A DNA stretch of 64,000 bases, taken from contig NZ_SHNN01000005.1 of the NCBI RefSeq assembly GCF_026262625.1, positions 1 to 64,000 on the forward strand, in the 5' to 3' direction. The stretch's first letter is position 1. Each line of letters begins with the position of its first letter. This document shows positions 1 through 8,220 of the stretch, in pieces. A program made the translations under genes and the position numbers. Under the pieces are notes generated by a model. That model did no database searches, had not been told where the DNA came from, and saw only the letters and a program-made list of their open reading frames with translations. The DNA is from Candidatus Litorirhabdus singularis (GTDB taxonomy: Bacteria; Pseudomonadota; Gammaproteobacteria; Pseudomonadales; Halieaceae).

Positions 1-20
1 CGCCCCCGGTTAATCCTAAA

Positions 21-52
21 CCCCGTTACTCAATGAGTGACGGGGTTTTTTT
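21..52 (+). terminator. Intrinsic terminator, repeat copy 1
   Basis: A 12-bp stem (CCCCGTTACTCA with TGAGTGACGGGG, one G-T pair) is followed by seven Ts. The T-run is on the + strand, so it would end a transcript entering from the left edge. Confidence 0.8.
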
Positions 53-96
53 ATGTGGATCGCCAGGCGGCGTGCGCGCCCCCGGTTAATCCTAAA

Positions 97-127
97 CCCC
101 GTTACTCGATGAGTGACGGGGTTTTTT
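97..127 (+). terminator. Intrinsic terminator, repeat copy 2
   Basis: The same stem as in copy 1, with G for A in the loop, followed by six Ts. It was duplicated along with the repeat unit, giving two terminators in series. Confidence 0.75.
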
Positions 128-306
128 ACGCACATCGCCAGGCGGCGTGCGCGACGTCTGTCGGTGGCTGGCGATTAGTCTGTGAGCAGTGTCTCAAATA
201 AACGATAAAGCTCGGCAAGTAACGTAGGTGCAAGTGAAATACGCACCGTAATCGCCTACTATTGAGGCAACAATAACCGGCAGACCCTAAAATAATAGCT
301 CTAATT

Positions 307-699
307 ATGATGATAACTTCAGCCGAAACCCGCGACCTTATAGGCGACATCCTCAATACCTGTCAGGATGCGGTTATCTGGATTGATACCAACAGTCACA
401 TAGTACAATGGAACAATAAGGCAGAAGCCTTATTCGGCTTCCGTCGTGAGTCGGTTTTGAAGCACAGCATAACCAGCACAATTATCCCCGATGAACACCG
501 TGTTGGTCATCTCAAGGGGATGGCAAAGTATATGGATACGGGTCACGGTAACGTGTTCGGAGTGAAAACGACGATAAATGCAGTAACCTGGTCGGGCGAG
601 GAGATAATGGTGACTCTGGCCATCGACAAAATAAGCGTAAGTGGAACGCAGTATTTCACCGCGCAAATCGCACCATTTGTCGAGCAGAATGAACGTTAA
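307..699 (+). CDS. Stand-alone PAS domain protein
   Basis: A 130-residue protein that is almost entirely one PAS fold. It opens with the usual DAVIWIDTNSHIVQWN strand pair, followed by A-EALFGF and a later IIPDEHR segment; the C-terminal strands end near residue 125. No kinase, GGDEF, HTH or other output domain follows, and there is no membrane segment. PAS domains bind small ligands or partner proteins, so this could be a cytoplasmic sensor acting through a separate partner, but neither ligand nor partner can be told from sequence. Two adjacent ATGs (307, 310) are possible starts and no clear Shine-Dalgarno is visible. The 155 bp upstream show no obvious promoter. Family is confident; role is unknown. 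Confidence 0.75.
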   Translation: MMITSAETRDLIGDILNTCQDAVIWIDTNSHIVQWNNKAEALFGFRRESVLKHSITSTIIPDEHRVGHLKGMAKYMDTGHGNVFGVKTTINAVTWSGEEIMVTLAIDKISVSGTQYFTAQIAPFVEQNER

Positions 700-781
700 A
701 GGCCCTCTAGTAAAAATCATCCCCTAGAGACTGGGAGCTAAGCGTCTGTTGGGCACTGTCGCATTAGCATATCCGCACTGC

Positions 782-1306
782 TCAATCGTGGTCGGCCGTC
801 GAAGGGCGGGAAATCAAACTCAGGTAGAGCGCGTAGATAGCCATTGGTATAGCCACGCTTGCAAAAGCTAGTAAGCCTTCGGCCATGCTGACCCCTGCAA
901 ATAGCTCCGGTGTATAGCCGCAAAGATTGCGTACCTCGAACATGAACGGAAGCCACTGGTCTAAGGCGAACCAATCTGGAAAGCCCAGGAAGAACTGGCA
1001 ACTGCCCGCGCCAATACCATTTTCTAATTGGTACAGGTACCAGGAACGCTCCCAGAGACCAAAGCCTGCGCCAATCAGCAATAAATGGCCCGTGATATAT
1101 AGGTACCTGCGCTTGGGTAGGACGCACATGATGAGCGCAAGCAGTGTAAACGCCGCAACCCAGATACGTACGTGAATACATATCTGACAAGGCTCATCGC
1201 CTATTTGGTATTGGAAATAGAGCGCCACTGTTTCGAGAGCGATCCCCAATAATGCAACACTGACCCAATACCACTTAGTGGTTAGGAAGGTGTGTACAAA
1301 CCCCAT
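782..1306 (-). CDS. dsbB: Disulfide bond formation protein DsbB
   Basis: A 174-residue membrane protein of DsbB size with four hydrophobic segments. The first periplasmic loop has the Cys pair CQIC at residues 40 and 43. The second loop carries Cys103 (GSCQFF) and Cys129 (NLCGYT), and the SMAEGL motif follows, as in DsbB proteins. DsbB reoxidises DsbA in the periplasm and passes electrons to quinone in the inner membrane. A GGAGG ribosome site lies about 8 bases before the ATG. No dsbA is nearby. The gene stands alone, opposite in direction to purT. Confidence 0.9.
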   Translation of the reverse strand: MGFVHTFLTTKWYWVSVALLGIALETVALYFQYQIGDEPCQICIHVRIWVAAFTLLALIMCVLPKRRYLYITGHLLLIGAGFGLWERSWYLYQLENGIGAGSCQFFLGFPDWFALDQWLPFMFEVRNLCGYTPELFAGVSMAEGLLAFASVAIPMAIYALYLSLISRPSTADHD

Positions 1307-1522
1307 GCGCTAGCCTCCACTCATCAAGCGCTCAGTTTACCTGAGTTGCGTGGTGTCGACACCTGAACCAAGCCTCATTGCGGAGCATGGTTCCCTCGTC
1401 CATTTTATTGCGTAAGCCGTCGGCGATTATATTCTCCCAGTAGGGCCTGGATTGGTAGATCGCCGGTGTATTTTCGGAGGCTCCCTAAAGCTCAGCAAGC
1501 TATCAAACACACCGCTCAAATC

Positions 1523-1531
1523 TGGCATAAT
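1523..1531 (+). promoter_or_regulatory. Possible extended -10 promoter of purT
   Basis: TGGCATAAT fits an extended -10 (TGn plus CATAAT) about 56 bases before the purT ATG. No good -35 box is seen at 17-bp spacing. No convincing PurR operator was noticed. Confidence 0.3.
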
Positions 1532-1586
1532 ATACGCTCAACTTGTTGACCGCTGCGGCGTCACTGATAAGACAGGAAAGATTGTT

Positions 1587-2768
1587 ATGACACAGATCGG
1601 TACCCCATTATCCAAAACTGCTACCAGGGTCTTACTGTGCGGCTCCGGTGAATTGGGCAAGGAAGTGGCTATTGAACTGCAACGCCTTGGGGTCGAGGTT
1701 ATCGCCCTGGATCGTTACGACAATGCGCCCGCGATGCAGGTAGCACATCGTTCCTATACGGTCTCGATGACTGATGGTGAGGCTCTGCGTAAGATCATTG
1801 AAACCGAGAAGCCTCATTACATCGTCCCGGAAATTGAAGCCATCGCGACGGATACGTTGGTTGAACTGGAAGAAGAGGGCTACACCGTTATTCCTACAGC
1901 GCGTGCGGCCCAACTTACTATGAATCGTGAGGGTATTCGCCGCTTGGCAGCAGAGGAGCTTGGCGTTCCGACTTCACCGTTTCGCTTCGCGGACGATAAG
2001 CAAGCATACCTGGATGCCATTGATGAAATTGGGATGCCGTGCGTTGTAAAACCGATCATGAGCTCATCAGGTAAGGGGCAGAGTCTGGTCCGCAGTATGG
2101 ACGATGTGGACCATGCCTGGGACTACTCTCAACAGGGGGGGCGTACCGGCGCCGGCCGCATCATTGTAGAGGGTTTTGTAGATTTCGATTATGAGATAAC
2201 CCTGCTCACTATTCGCCATCGTGATGGCACGAGCTATTGCGAGCCTATTGGACATCGACAGGAGGAGGGCGACTACCGTGAGTCCTGGCAACCGCAGGCG
2301 ATGTCTGATGCCGCGTTGAGTAAAAGCCGCGAGGTAGCCAATAAGATTACAGAAGCCCTGGGCGGTTGGGGCTTGTTTGGCGTCGAGCTATTTATCAAAG
2401 GCGATGAAGTTTATTTCAGCGAAGTGTCGCCGCGCCCCCACGATACTGGAATGGTCACTCTGATATCGCAGGACTTGTCCGAGTTTGCGCTGCATGCGCG
2501 TGCCATCCTGGGTCTGCCTATTCCCGCGATTCGTCAGCATGGAGCGGCGGCATCCAGTGTCGTATTGGTGAGCGGCGACTCCACGAGCATGGTATACAAA
2601 GGTTTGGACTCGGCGCTCACAGAGCCAGACACCGATCTCCGGTTGTTTGGCAAGCCAGAGGTATCGGGCCAACGCAGGCTGGGCGTGGGGTTGGCGCTGG
2701 GCGCTGATGTTGAGGACGCGAGAGCCAGAGCCGTGCGTGTCAGCAACAGTATTAGCGTAGAGCTTTAG
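1587..2768 (+). CDS. purT: Formate-dependent GAR transformylase PurT
   Basis: Makes N-formyl-GAR from GAR, formate and ATP in purine synthesis, replacing the folate-dependent PurN step. The protein is an ATP-grasp enzyme of 393 residues, against about 392 in E. coli. It begins with a Rossmann-like preATP-grasp segment ([13 protein letters not shown]), followed by VPEIEAIAT, the ATP-binding [14 protein letters not shown] and the metal-site stretch [15 protein letters not shown]. The frame runs upstream to 1452, but the ATG at 1587 follows AGGAAAG at 1574-1580 and matches the family N-terminus. purN and purM occur at 41.7-43.4 kb, so both GAR transformylase routes are present. Confidence 0.95.
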   Translation: MTQIGTPLSKTATRVLLCGSGELGKEVAIELQRLGVEVIALDRYDNAPAMQVAHRSYTVSMTDGEALRKIIETEKPHYIVPEIEAIATDTLVELEEEGYTVIPTARAAQLTMNREGIRRLAAEELGVPTSPFRFADDKQAYLDAIDEIGMPCVVKPIMSSSGKGQSLVRSMDDVDHAWDYSQQGGRTGAGRIIVEGFVDFDYEITLLTIRHRDGTSYCEPIGHRQEEGDYRESWQPQAMSDAALSKSREVANKITEALGGWGLFGVELFIKGDEVYFSEVSPRPHDTGMVTLISQDLSEFALHARAILGLPIPAIRQHGAAASSVVLVSGDSTSMVYKGLDSALTEPDTDLRLFGKPEVSGQRRLGVGLALGADVEDARARAVRVSNSISVEL

Positions 2769-2942
2769 TCGTTACGCGCAACTGCACGACACAGCCATAG
2801 GCTCTGCTCGGTACCATAATAGCGAGCGCGATGGCGGTTTTGGATCGGCGCTGATACCTTCTATATCCGCCAGATCTGACTATACTGCAGGTCACCATTT
2901 CACTCATACATGCACAGTTTGTATCGCCTCAGGAGTTACATC

Positions 2943-4013
2943 ATGTCACAGGACTTTTTGGTCAATCGTAGCAATCTCGCAGAAGCGAAGATGGCTTCCG
3001 CCGTAACCCCGGTCGCCGCGTCTGGGGAAGCCGTTCTGCGGGTCGACAAGTTTGCACTGACTGCCAACAATATTACCTATGGTGTGGCAGGCGATATTAT
3101 CGGCTATTGGAATTTCTTCCCTGCCGAAGCGGGTTGGGGGCGTATCCCGGTTTGGGGTATTGCCACTGTGCAGTCCAGCGAGCACCCGGGTATGAAGGTC
3201 GGTGATCGGTTTTACGGTTACTTTCCTATGTCTACAGAGCTGCTGGTTAAACCAGAGAGAGTAACCGAACGAGGTTTTTTTGATGCCGCGGAGCACCGCG
3301 CTGAACTACCTATCGTTTATAACCAGTACTCGAAGATGACAGTAGACAATGGTTTTGACCCGGCGCTGGATAATCACGCAATGCTGTATCGCCCGCTTTT
3401 CACAACCTCTTTTGTACTGGATGACTATCTGGCAGACAATGACTTCTTTGGTGCTGACTCAGTCATTCTTGGTAGTGCCTCCAGTAAAACCGCTTTTGGT
3501 CTGGCGTTTATGCTGCAGCGGCGCGGTGGTAAAAAAGTGATCGGTCTGACTTCGGCGGGTAATGTCGATTTCTGCAAAGGCCTGGGTTTGTATAATGAAG
3601 TACTGACCTACGCTGAAGTCGAAAGCCTGCCACAGGCCGCCAGTGCTTATGTAGATATGTCTGGTAATGGTGACGTGTTGCGGCGCTTGCATCATCATCT
3701 GGCGGATAATTTGCTATGTAGCTGTGGAGTGGGCGTAACCCACCATGAGTCGGGTCTTGGTCAGGGCAGCGATGATATGCCAGGAGCCAAGCCACAAATG
3801 TTTTTTGCTCCCAGCCAGATTGTTAAGCGTAACGAGGAGCTAGGCCCAGAGATTTACCAGCAGCAAATTGGCGAAGCCACACAGGCCTTTCTGGCCGAAG
3901 TCGATAATTGGGTCAGTATTGAGGAACACGCGTTCAGCGATGTAGATGCCGTATTCCATACGATTCTGGACGGCGCATCCCCAACCCGTGGTTACGTGAT
4001 CACAGCCGGGTAG
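2943..4013 (+). CDS. DUF2855 family protein
   Basis: A 356-residue protein that looks like a DUF2855 member, a poorly characterised family distantly resembling medium-chain dehydrogenases. Supporting stretches are an N-terminal half (ITYGVAGDIIGYWNFFP, VWGIATV, GDRFYGYFPM) and a nucleotide-binding-like segment VILGSASSKTAFGLAF near the middle. No catalytic residues can be assigned. The start is the ATG at 2943, 7 bases after AGGAG at 2931-2935; an ATG 33 bases upstream has no such site. It converges with the aminotransferase and the two stop codons abut with no gap. Function unknown. Confidence 0.7.
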   Translation: MSQDFLVNRSNLAEAKMASAVTPVAASGEAVLRVDKFALTANNITYGVAGDIIGYWNFFPAEAGWGRIPVWGIATVQSSEHPGMKVGDRFYGYFPMSTELLVKPERVTERGFFDAAEHRAELPIVYNQYSKMTVDNGFDPALDNHAMLYRPLFTTSFVLDDYLADNDFFGADSVILGSASSKTAFGLAFMLQRRGGKKVIGLTSAGNVDFCKGLGLYNEVLTYAEVESLPQAASAYVDMSGNGDVLRRLHHHLADNLLCSCGVGVTHHESGLGQGSDDMPGAKPQMFFAPSQIVKRNEELGPEIYQQQIGEATQAFLAEVDNWVSIEEHAFSDVDAVFHTILDGASPTRGYVITAG

Positions 4014-5297
4014 TCACCCGCTGGCTACAGAGACGCCTGGCGTGCGTGTCTGTAGCCAGTTGCATAGTCGCTTGATACCTTCCTCCATGTTGCTGTGGTA
4101 CTGATTGCCATTAGCCAGTGCTTGGCTGCCGTCAAAATCAACATAAGCGAGTCTGGCGGTCAGACTGCTCTCAGGCATGCCAAAAGCTGAGCCGGGCAAG
4201 AGGGTGACACCGGTATCTTCAAGAATTGTTTGGGTTAGTTCCGCGCCACTGGTGATACCACAGGCAGCAAGTTTGTCACGATAGGCAGAGAAATCCGGGA
4301 ACAGATAAAAGCCTCCCTCGGGATCATGTACCGCCACACCCGCTTGGCGCAGTGACTGGGCGCACGATTGGCCGGTGTCGGCCAGAATGGAGCGTTGCTG
4401 CTGCAGAAATTGGTGCAAGCGTTCATCTTCAGTGTAGGCCACGACCGCGGCATGTTGAATGGGCGCCGGCGCGCACGAAAAGGTTTCCGAGCACACCCCG
4501 ATAACGCGCTGCATATAGTCAGCACCCAGTTGCACAGGGATATGCGCAATACCCAGCCGCCAGCCGCCAGCTCCGCACCACTTTGATAGCCCACTGGTAA
4601 TCATCGTACCTTCTGGATAATAGTCGGCAATCGACACATGTTGGCCACGGTGGTGCAACAGTCCATAGATCTCGTCCGATATAACCATGACACCATGTTT
4701 GCGCAGGACGTTGGCTAATGCAGCAAGCTGTTCACCCGAGTAGGTCAGGCCATCGGGATTACCGGGATAGTTCAGTATTAGAAACAACGGACGTTCTAGA
4801 TCACGGCGTTGACTGCAAAACTGCTCCAGCATTTCTGGCGTCACACGCCAGTGCTGCTCCAACTCGGTTTGCAAATGATACACACGATGACCTGCCAGGC
4901 GAGCCTGTGGTTCGTACGATACCCAGCCTGGCGCGACGAGGGCGACATCCGCGTTCTGCACAGCAGCCAGCAGGCAGAAAAGCAGGATCTTACTGCCAGC
5001 CCCGATTACAACCTGTTCGGAACTCCACTGCTGTGTCTGCCGCGCCGAATGGAATTTGGCGACGGTTGAGCGCAATTCCGGGAGGCCTTGTACATCAAGA
5101 TACTCTTTGCGGTGAGCCGCCACCCGCAGAGCGGCTACCACGTGCTCGGGCACGGGGAAGGGGCTCTGACCAAAACCAAAGCGGAAAATGGGTTTATCCT
5201 CGGCGGCGCGCTGGTTGGCTATCTGATTCACCAACAAAGTTTCGGAGTGTTGGGTGTCGCGCAGATTCTGCTGCAGGCGCTGAAGCATTGGGTTCAC
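4014..5297 (-). CDS. Class I/II PLP-dependent aminotransferase
   Basis: A fold-type I aminotransferase of about 427 residues. It shows NYPGNPDG (cofactor Asn), SDEIYG (Asp for the pyridine N), SGLSKWCGAGGWRLG with the Schiff-base Lys, and a late ARLAYVDFDG holding the likely carboxylate-binding Arg. Substrate unknown. The frame extends to a GTG at 5357, but GGGGAG stands 8 bases before the GTG at 5297, so that start is chosen; ATG at 5288 is another option. Divergent from the RpiR-type regulator, which may control it (inference from position only). Its last codons lie in a long inverted repeat. Confidence 0.8.
   Translation of the reverse strand: MNPMLQRLQQNLRDTQHSETLLVNQIANQRAAEDKPIFRFGFGQSPFPVPEHVVAALRVAAHRKEYLDVQGLPELRSTVAKFHSARQTQQWSSEQVVIGAGSKILLFCLLAAVQNADVALVAPGWVSYEPQARLAGHRVYHLQTELEQHWRVTPEMLEQFCSQRRDLERPLFLILNYPGNPDGLTYSGEQLAALANVLRKHGVMVISDEIYGLLHHRGQHVSIADYYPEGTMITSGLSKWCGAGGWRLGIAHIPVQLGADYMQRVIGVCSETFSCAPAPIQHAAVVAYTEDERLHQFLQQQRSILADTGQSCAQSLRQAGVAVHDPEGGFYLFPDFSAYRDKLAACGITSGAELTQTILEDTGVTLLPGSAFGMPESSLTARLAYVDFDGSQALANGNQYHSNMEEGIKRLCNWLQTRTPGVSVASG
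4021..4059. repeat. 39-bp inverted repeat at a convergent gene junction
   Basis: Arms 4021-4036 and 4044-4059 (CTGGCTACAGAGACGC and GCGTGTCTGTAGCCAG) pair at 15 of 16 positions around a 7-base loop. It lies wholly inside the 3' end of the aminotransferase and right after the DUF2855 stop codon. No T-run follows. It may act as a two-way 3'-end hairpin. Confidence 0.75.
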
Positions 5298-5451
5298 TGG
5301 CGGTACTCCCCTAACGGGAAAAATCGAACTATGCGCTGCGGGCAGCCTTATTTCCACATAAACACTATAATGAAAATATATTTACATAAAAGCTGGTCGC
5401 GCACGTAGCTGAGCCTGCACCTGTGAACGCACCTAACTAAGGTAAAGCATT

Positions 5452-6357
5452 ATGAAAACGCCTCACTATACTTTTCCACCCGAGTCCTTTGCGGCCTTGC
5501 GCCAACTACCGGTCCTGATTGGACGTGGCGATGTCGATCTGCCGATGGGGAAGCAGAGCTACCGTGCGCTGTGTCAGATGATGGATACCCCTGAAATAGT
5601 GGCCATGGGCAATATCTCTACACTGGCGGTTGATTTGGGTGTTAGTGCGCCAACGTTAAGTCGCTTGGCCAAGCTGTTGGGCTTCGCCGGATTTCCCGAG
5701 TTTCAGGTTTTGTTCAGGAATCATCTGATAGAGCCCGATCGGTTTTACAGCTCGCAGGTAGAGAGACTCGTCCAGGGAAAGAAGATGGTGGCGTTGGATC
5801 TGTTGCAGGAGCTTGCTGAAGAGTCAGGTAACAATATTACGCGGGCACTGGAGCAGGTCGCGCCGGCAGACCTGCAACAGATTGTCGAGTGGATGGCGAC
5901 CAGTCCGCGGGTGTTTCTGTTTGGCTACCGCCAATCTGCTGCGCTGGCAACGTTAATGAGCTACGGGCTGAATATGATCCGTGCCCAGGTACAGCAATTG
6001 GGTGCCCAGGGGCAGGGCTTGTCGCTGGGACTCTCGCAATTACGAAAGAGTGATTTGATCATTTTGTTCAGTAGTTCCCCTTACAGTCGCGAGACCGTGC
6101 TGGCGGGGAGGCTAGCCCGTGAGCAGCAAGCACGTGTTGTTGCGATTACCGACTCACATCTGTCGCCGTTATCGCAATGGGCCGATCTCAGCTTGATGTT
6201 GCCTACGGAGTCGCAGTTCTATAGTAATAGCTTCGGTGCCACGGTCTTTATGATGGAAGCGTTGATGACTTTGGTCGCTAGAGTCCTGGGCCCAAAGGCT
6301 GTGACCAGCCTTGAGTCCAGAGAGCATATGATTAGTGCATTGAACGATCAGTACTGA
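5452..6357 (+). CDS. RpiR/MurR-family transcriptional regulator (HTH plus SIS)
   Basis: 301 residues with the two-domain RpiR layout. Residues about 1-85 form the N-terminal HTH (NISTLAVDLGVSAPTLSRLAKLLGF, given here as its start and end: NISTLAVD to AKLLGF, then FPEFQVLF). Residues about 125-270 form an SIS sugar-phosphate-binding domain (VFLFGYRQSAALA, DLIILFSSSPYSRETV, RVVAITDS). Such proteins sense phosphosugars or related metabolites and repress or activate nearby genes. AAGGT precedes the ATG. It faces the aminotransferase over about 150 bp, so control of that gene is plausible. Its last 108 bp are the left boundary of the 1.5-kb tandem duplication that follows. Confidence 0.85.
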   Translation: MKTPHYTFPPESFAALRQLPVLIGRGDVDLPMGKQSYRALCQMMDTPEIVAMGNISTLAVDLGVSAPTLSRLAKLLGFAGFPEFQVLFRNHLIEPDRFYSSQVERLVQGKKMVALDLLQELAEESGNNITRALEQVAPADLQQIVEWMATSPRVFLFGYRQSAALATLMSYGLNMIRAQVQQLGAQGQGLSLGLSQLRKSDLIILFSSSPYSRETVLAGRLAREQQARVVAITDSHLSPLSQWADLSLMLPTESQFYSNSFGATVFMMEALMTLVARVLGPKAVTSLESREHMISALNDQY

Positions 6358-6417
6358 GTTGCCCATGGTCGGCATAAACACTCATTGCGGTGTGACGGCT
6401 GGCCGGTATATTTTGGC

Positions 6418-6434
6418 TGTCAGCTTTTTTTACA
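6418..6434 (+). promoter_or_regulatory. Distal 17-bp activator-type site, PEP-CTERM gene 1
   Basis: TGTCAGCTTTTTTTACA is an imperfect palindrome fitting the shared consensus YGTCARCTTNNTTKACA. It ends 303 bp before the sigma-54 promoter. The equivalent site in gene 2 lies at the same distance. Confidence 0.65.
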
Positions 6435-6654
6435 CATGAAATCAGCGCTGCAGGCTTATCTATCCAGCACCGGTGCTTGGTTTAGATTTTACGGTTTGGC
6501 GGTAAATTCGATAAGGCGGATCACTCATCGGATGAAATTTACACAATGACCCAATCTGGTGCGTTTCTTGGAACTTTATTACAAGTAATCCACACACCGG
6601 TGGCTCCAGCGGTGCAATCTGAGTGTTTTGGCCCAGCCTGAAAGCAGTATTTTG

Positions 6655-6671
6655 CGTCAGCTTAGTTTACA
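6655..6671 (+). promoter_or_regulatory. Proximal 17-bp activator-type site, PEP-CTERM gene 1
   Basis: CGTCAGCTTAGTTTACA fits the same consensus, with about 66 bp between it and the sigma-54 promoter. That is a usual distance for an enhancer-binding protein. PrsR-type activators are known to drive PEP-CTERM genes with RpoN; binding here is inferred. Confidence 0.7.
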
Positions 6672-6737
6672 AAGGCCTACCACTGAAGGTTCTGGAATTA
6701 GCTAATAAAGCTATAAAATACAGTAGCTTAAAAACAT

Positions 6738-6753
6738 TGGCATGAAGTGTGCA
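6738..6753 (+). promoter_or_regulatory. Sigma-54 promoter of PEP-CTERM gene 1
   Basis: TGGCATGAAGTGTGCA matches the -24/-12 consensus TGGCACG-N4-TTGCW with correct spacing of GG and GC. Transcription would start near 6764, leaving a leader of about 137 nt. The same 16-mer occurs before gene 2 and a close variant before gene 3. Confidence 0.8.
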
Positions 6754-6851
6754 GAACAGACTGTGTAAAGTGCGAATTAAGTAACATTGGCAGATTAGAG
6801 TGGGTGTTCTGCATTCCGCGTTCGGTCTGGACTACGCGCTCTAATGCAGTT

Positions 6852-6865
6852 CTGCCTTCGGGTGG
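6852..6865 (+). other. Leader hairpin with UUCG loop, PEP-CTERM gene 1
   Basis: CTGCC-TTCG-GGTGG can form a 5-bp stem with a UUCG tetraloop, followed by TTAACC, 35 bases before the ATG. Gene 2 has CTGCC-TTTG-GGCGG at the same place, with a compensating U-to-C change that keeps the pair. Confidence 0.5.
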
Positions 6866-6900
6866 TTAACCTAAAGTAATCGTAAGAGAACAGGTGATAC

Positions 6901-7587
6901 ATGATGACAAATAAATATGGAACCAAGTTACTCGCGGCCGTAGGATTTTCATTGGCGGCGGGCGTAGCACAAGCGGCAATGCAGGATGTTGCAATTAATG
7001 GTGGGTTTGAAACCGGCGCCTTTAACGACGGCACTGAGAATGCCAGTTGGCAAGTATTCCCCAATAATGGCGTGGTAGAAATCACTACCGATAACCCGGC
7101 TTCCGGCACTTACGCTGCTAACCTTATCGTCCCTACCCGTGGAGTAGGTGATCCGGCTGTTGATGCCCTGATCAAGAACGCTAACCTGGGTGCTGGTTTT
7201 CTTACGCCTGGCGCACCCGTTACTATCACCTGGGACATGCGCGGTTCATTAGAAGGCGCCGGTGGCGTGATTTTTGTCGAGTTGTTTTCCGAGTTGGACG
7301 GCGGTGGCACATCCCAGGCAGAGATTTATACTGGTGGCCCAATTTTCCCGACTGCCGGTTGGTCCCCTTACAGCTGGACCACCACTCTTGGACCTGATGT
7401 CGACGGTGGCGTGACGCTGCAGTTGAAAGCCAGTTGTGGGCCTGTTGTAGGCTGTGGTGTAGATTCTTACTTCGACAACATAACGATTACCACCGATGTA
7501 GCTGCTGTTCCTCTTCCCGCAGCAGCTTGGCTGTTCGGTTCAGCGCTGATGGGCCTGGTTGGCATGTCACGTCGCCGCAAGAGCTAG
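6901..7587 (+). CDS. VPLPA-type PEP-CTERM surface protein 1
   Basis: A 228-residue secreted protein. Residues 1-25 are a signal peptide ending AQA. The body starts with NGGFETG and reads like a beta-sandwich carbohydrate-binding-type domain, with FVELFSELDGGG and a paired Cys near the end (SCGPVVGCG). The C-terminus is a sorting tail: VPLPAAAWLFGS, a hydrophobic helix, then SRRRKS. VPLPA-CTERM tails are a known PEP-CTERM variant processed by an exosortase and tied to exopolysaccharide export; no exosortase lies in this window. An AGGTG ribosome site precedes the ATG. It is homologous along its length to the gene at 8468. Confidence 0.88.
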   Translation: MMTNKYGTKLLAAVGFSLAAGVAQAAMQDVAINGGFETGAFNDGTENASWQVFPNNGVVEITTDNPASGTYAANLIVPTRGVGDPAVDALIKNANLGAGFLTPGAPVTITWDMRGSLEGAGGVIFVELFSELDGGGTSQAEIYTGGPIFPTAGWSPYSWTTTLGPDVDGGVTLQLKASCGPVVGCGVDSYFDNITITTDVAAVPLPAAAWLFGSALMGLVGMSRRRKS

Positions 7588-7615
7588 GACGCAACAAGAA
7601 AAAGCTCGGATAGAG

Positions 7616-7649
7616 CCGGCCCTCGCTTAGAGCGGGGGCCGGTTTTTTT
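7616..7649 (+). terminator. Terminator after PEP-CTERM gene 1
   Basis: A 12-bp GC-rich stem (CCGGCCCTCGCT with AGCGGGGGCCGG, one G-T pair), a 3-base loop and seven Ts. It starts 28 bp after the stop codon. Confidence 0.9.
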
Positions 7650-7676
7650 ATGTCTAATGCATCCTTCGGGTAACCG

Positions 7677-7803
7677 CTAGCCTTCGACGAAACCGCCCCA
7701 GGTCGACATATAGTTGACGAAGGCCTCTCCCAAACCCTGCTCACGCAAGTAGTCAGCAGTGACCGGGTTACGGACCGGCTCGAAGCTGGCGTTGGCCGCC
7801 AAC
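7677..7803 (-). pseudogene. 3' fragment of flavin oxidoreductase gene
   Basis: These 127 bp repeat exactly the last about 42 codons plus stop of the intact oxidoreductase at 9214-10290, on the same strand. The fragment has no start and stops at the junction at 7803/7804. It is a by-product of the tandem duplication. Confidence 0.9.
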
Positions 7804-7911
7804 ATGCTGGAGGGGTTGATGACATTAGTGGCCAAAGCGCTGGGACAGAAAGCTGTCGCGAGCCTTGAGTCCAGAGAGCATATGATCAGTGCGCTGAACG
7901 ATCAGTACTGA
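7804..7911 (+). pseudogene. 3' fragment of RpiR-family regulator gene
   Basis: These 108 bp match the last 36 codons, stop included, of the RpiR gene (6250-6357) with about 20 differences. The frame is still open and ends EHMISALNDQY and TGA as in the intact gene. Eleven or so changes are silent, the pattern left by selection on a working gene. That suggests this copy diverged in another genome before being joined here. No promoter or start is present. Confidence 0.88.
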
Positions 7912-7984
7912 GATAGTGCCCGCACGTGCATGCAGTCTCTGCTCCGCAAAGGCAGGAATATGCAATACGCGGGCAGATGTTGGC

Positions 7985-8001
7985 TGTCAGCTTTCTTTAC
8001 A
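7985..8001 (+). promoter_or_regulatory. Distal 17-bp activator-type site, PEP-CTERM gene 2
   Basis: TGTCAGCTTTCTTTACA differs from the gene 1 distal site at one base and sits 302 bp before the promoter, against 303 bp in gene 1. Confidence 0.65.
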
Positions 8002-8220
8002 CATAAATTTCTCCCTCCAGGCACCTTGGCGAGGGTGAAAAGTTTCCCTTAGTTCTGCGCTGTGACGCCGAATTCGATAAGGCGGACTTGATATCCGACG
8101 AAAATTACATGATGACCCATTCTGGTGCGTTTGGTGGAATTATCTTGCAACTAATTAAAGTTTCGAAGACTTTTAGAGTCACATCTGTTTGTTTTGAGTC
8201 AGGCTTGTAGGTAGATTGGC

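Larger units (their letters stand above)
1..151. repeat. Tandem 75-76 bp repeat, two copies
   Basis: Two head-to-tail copies, 1-76 and 77-151, begin CGCCCCCGGTTAATCC and end CCAGGCGGCGTGCG. They differ by one base in the hairpin loop, one T in the T-run, and a few bases just after it. The array starts at the window edge, so more copies may lie to the left. Each copy holds one terminator-like hairpin. Confidence 0.85.
6358..6900 (+). other. 543-bp control region of PEP-CTERM gene 1
   Basis: No gene is seen here. It holds two 17-bp sites, a sigma-54 promoter and a leader hairpin, annotated separately. It aligns in blocks with 7912-8467, the control region of PEP-CTERM gene 2, as part of the same duplication but well diverged. 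Confidence 0.8.
7593..7803. repeat. 211-bp perfect direct repeat, left copy
   Basis: Identical base for base to 9130-9340, at an offset of 1,537 bp. It contains the terminator after PEP-CTERM gene 1 and a cut-off 3' end of the flavin oxidoreductase gene. It ends exactly where the RpiR-like fragment begins. Confidence 0.95.

Noticed and set aside
738-1190. Open - frame of 150 codons
   Set aside because: Lies within dsbB in another frame on the same strand; dsbB has all its Cys pairs and a ribosome site.
1452-1586. Longer N-terminus for PurT
   Set aside because: The extra 45 codons do not fit the family; the ATG at 1587 has a ribosome site and gives the normal length.
4718-5314. Open + frame of 198 codons
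   Set aside because: It lies antisense to the aminotransferase, has no family motif and is rich in Arg and Pro as antisense frames often are.
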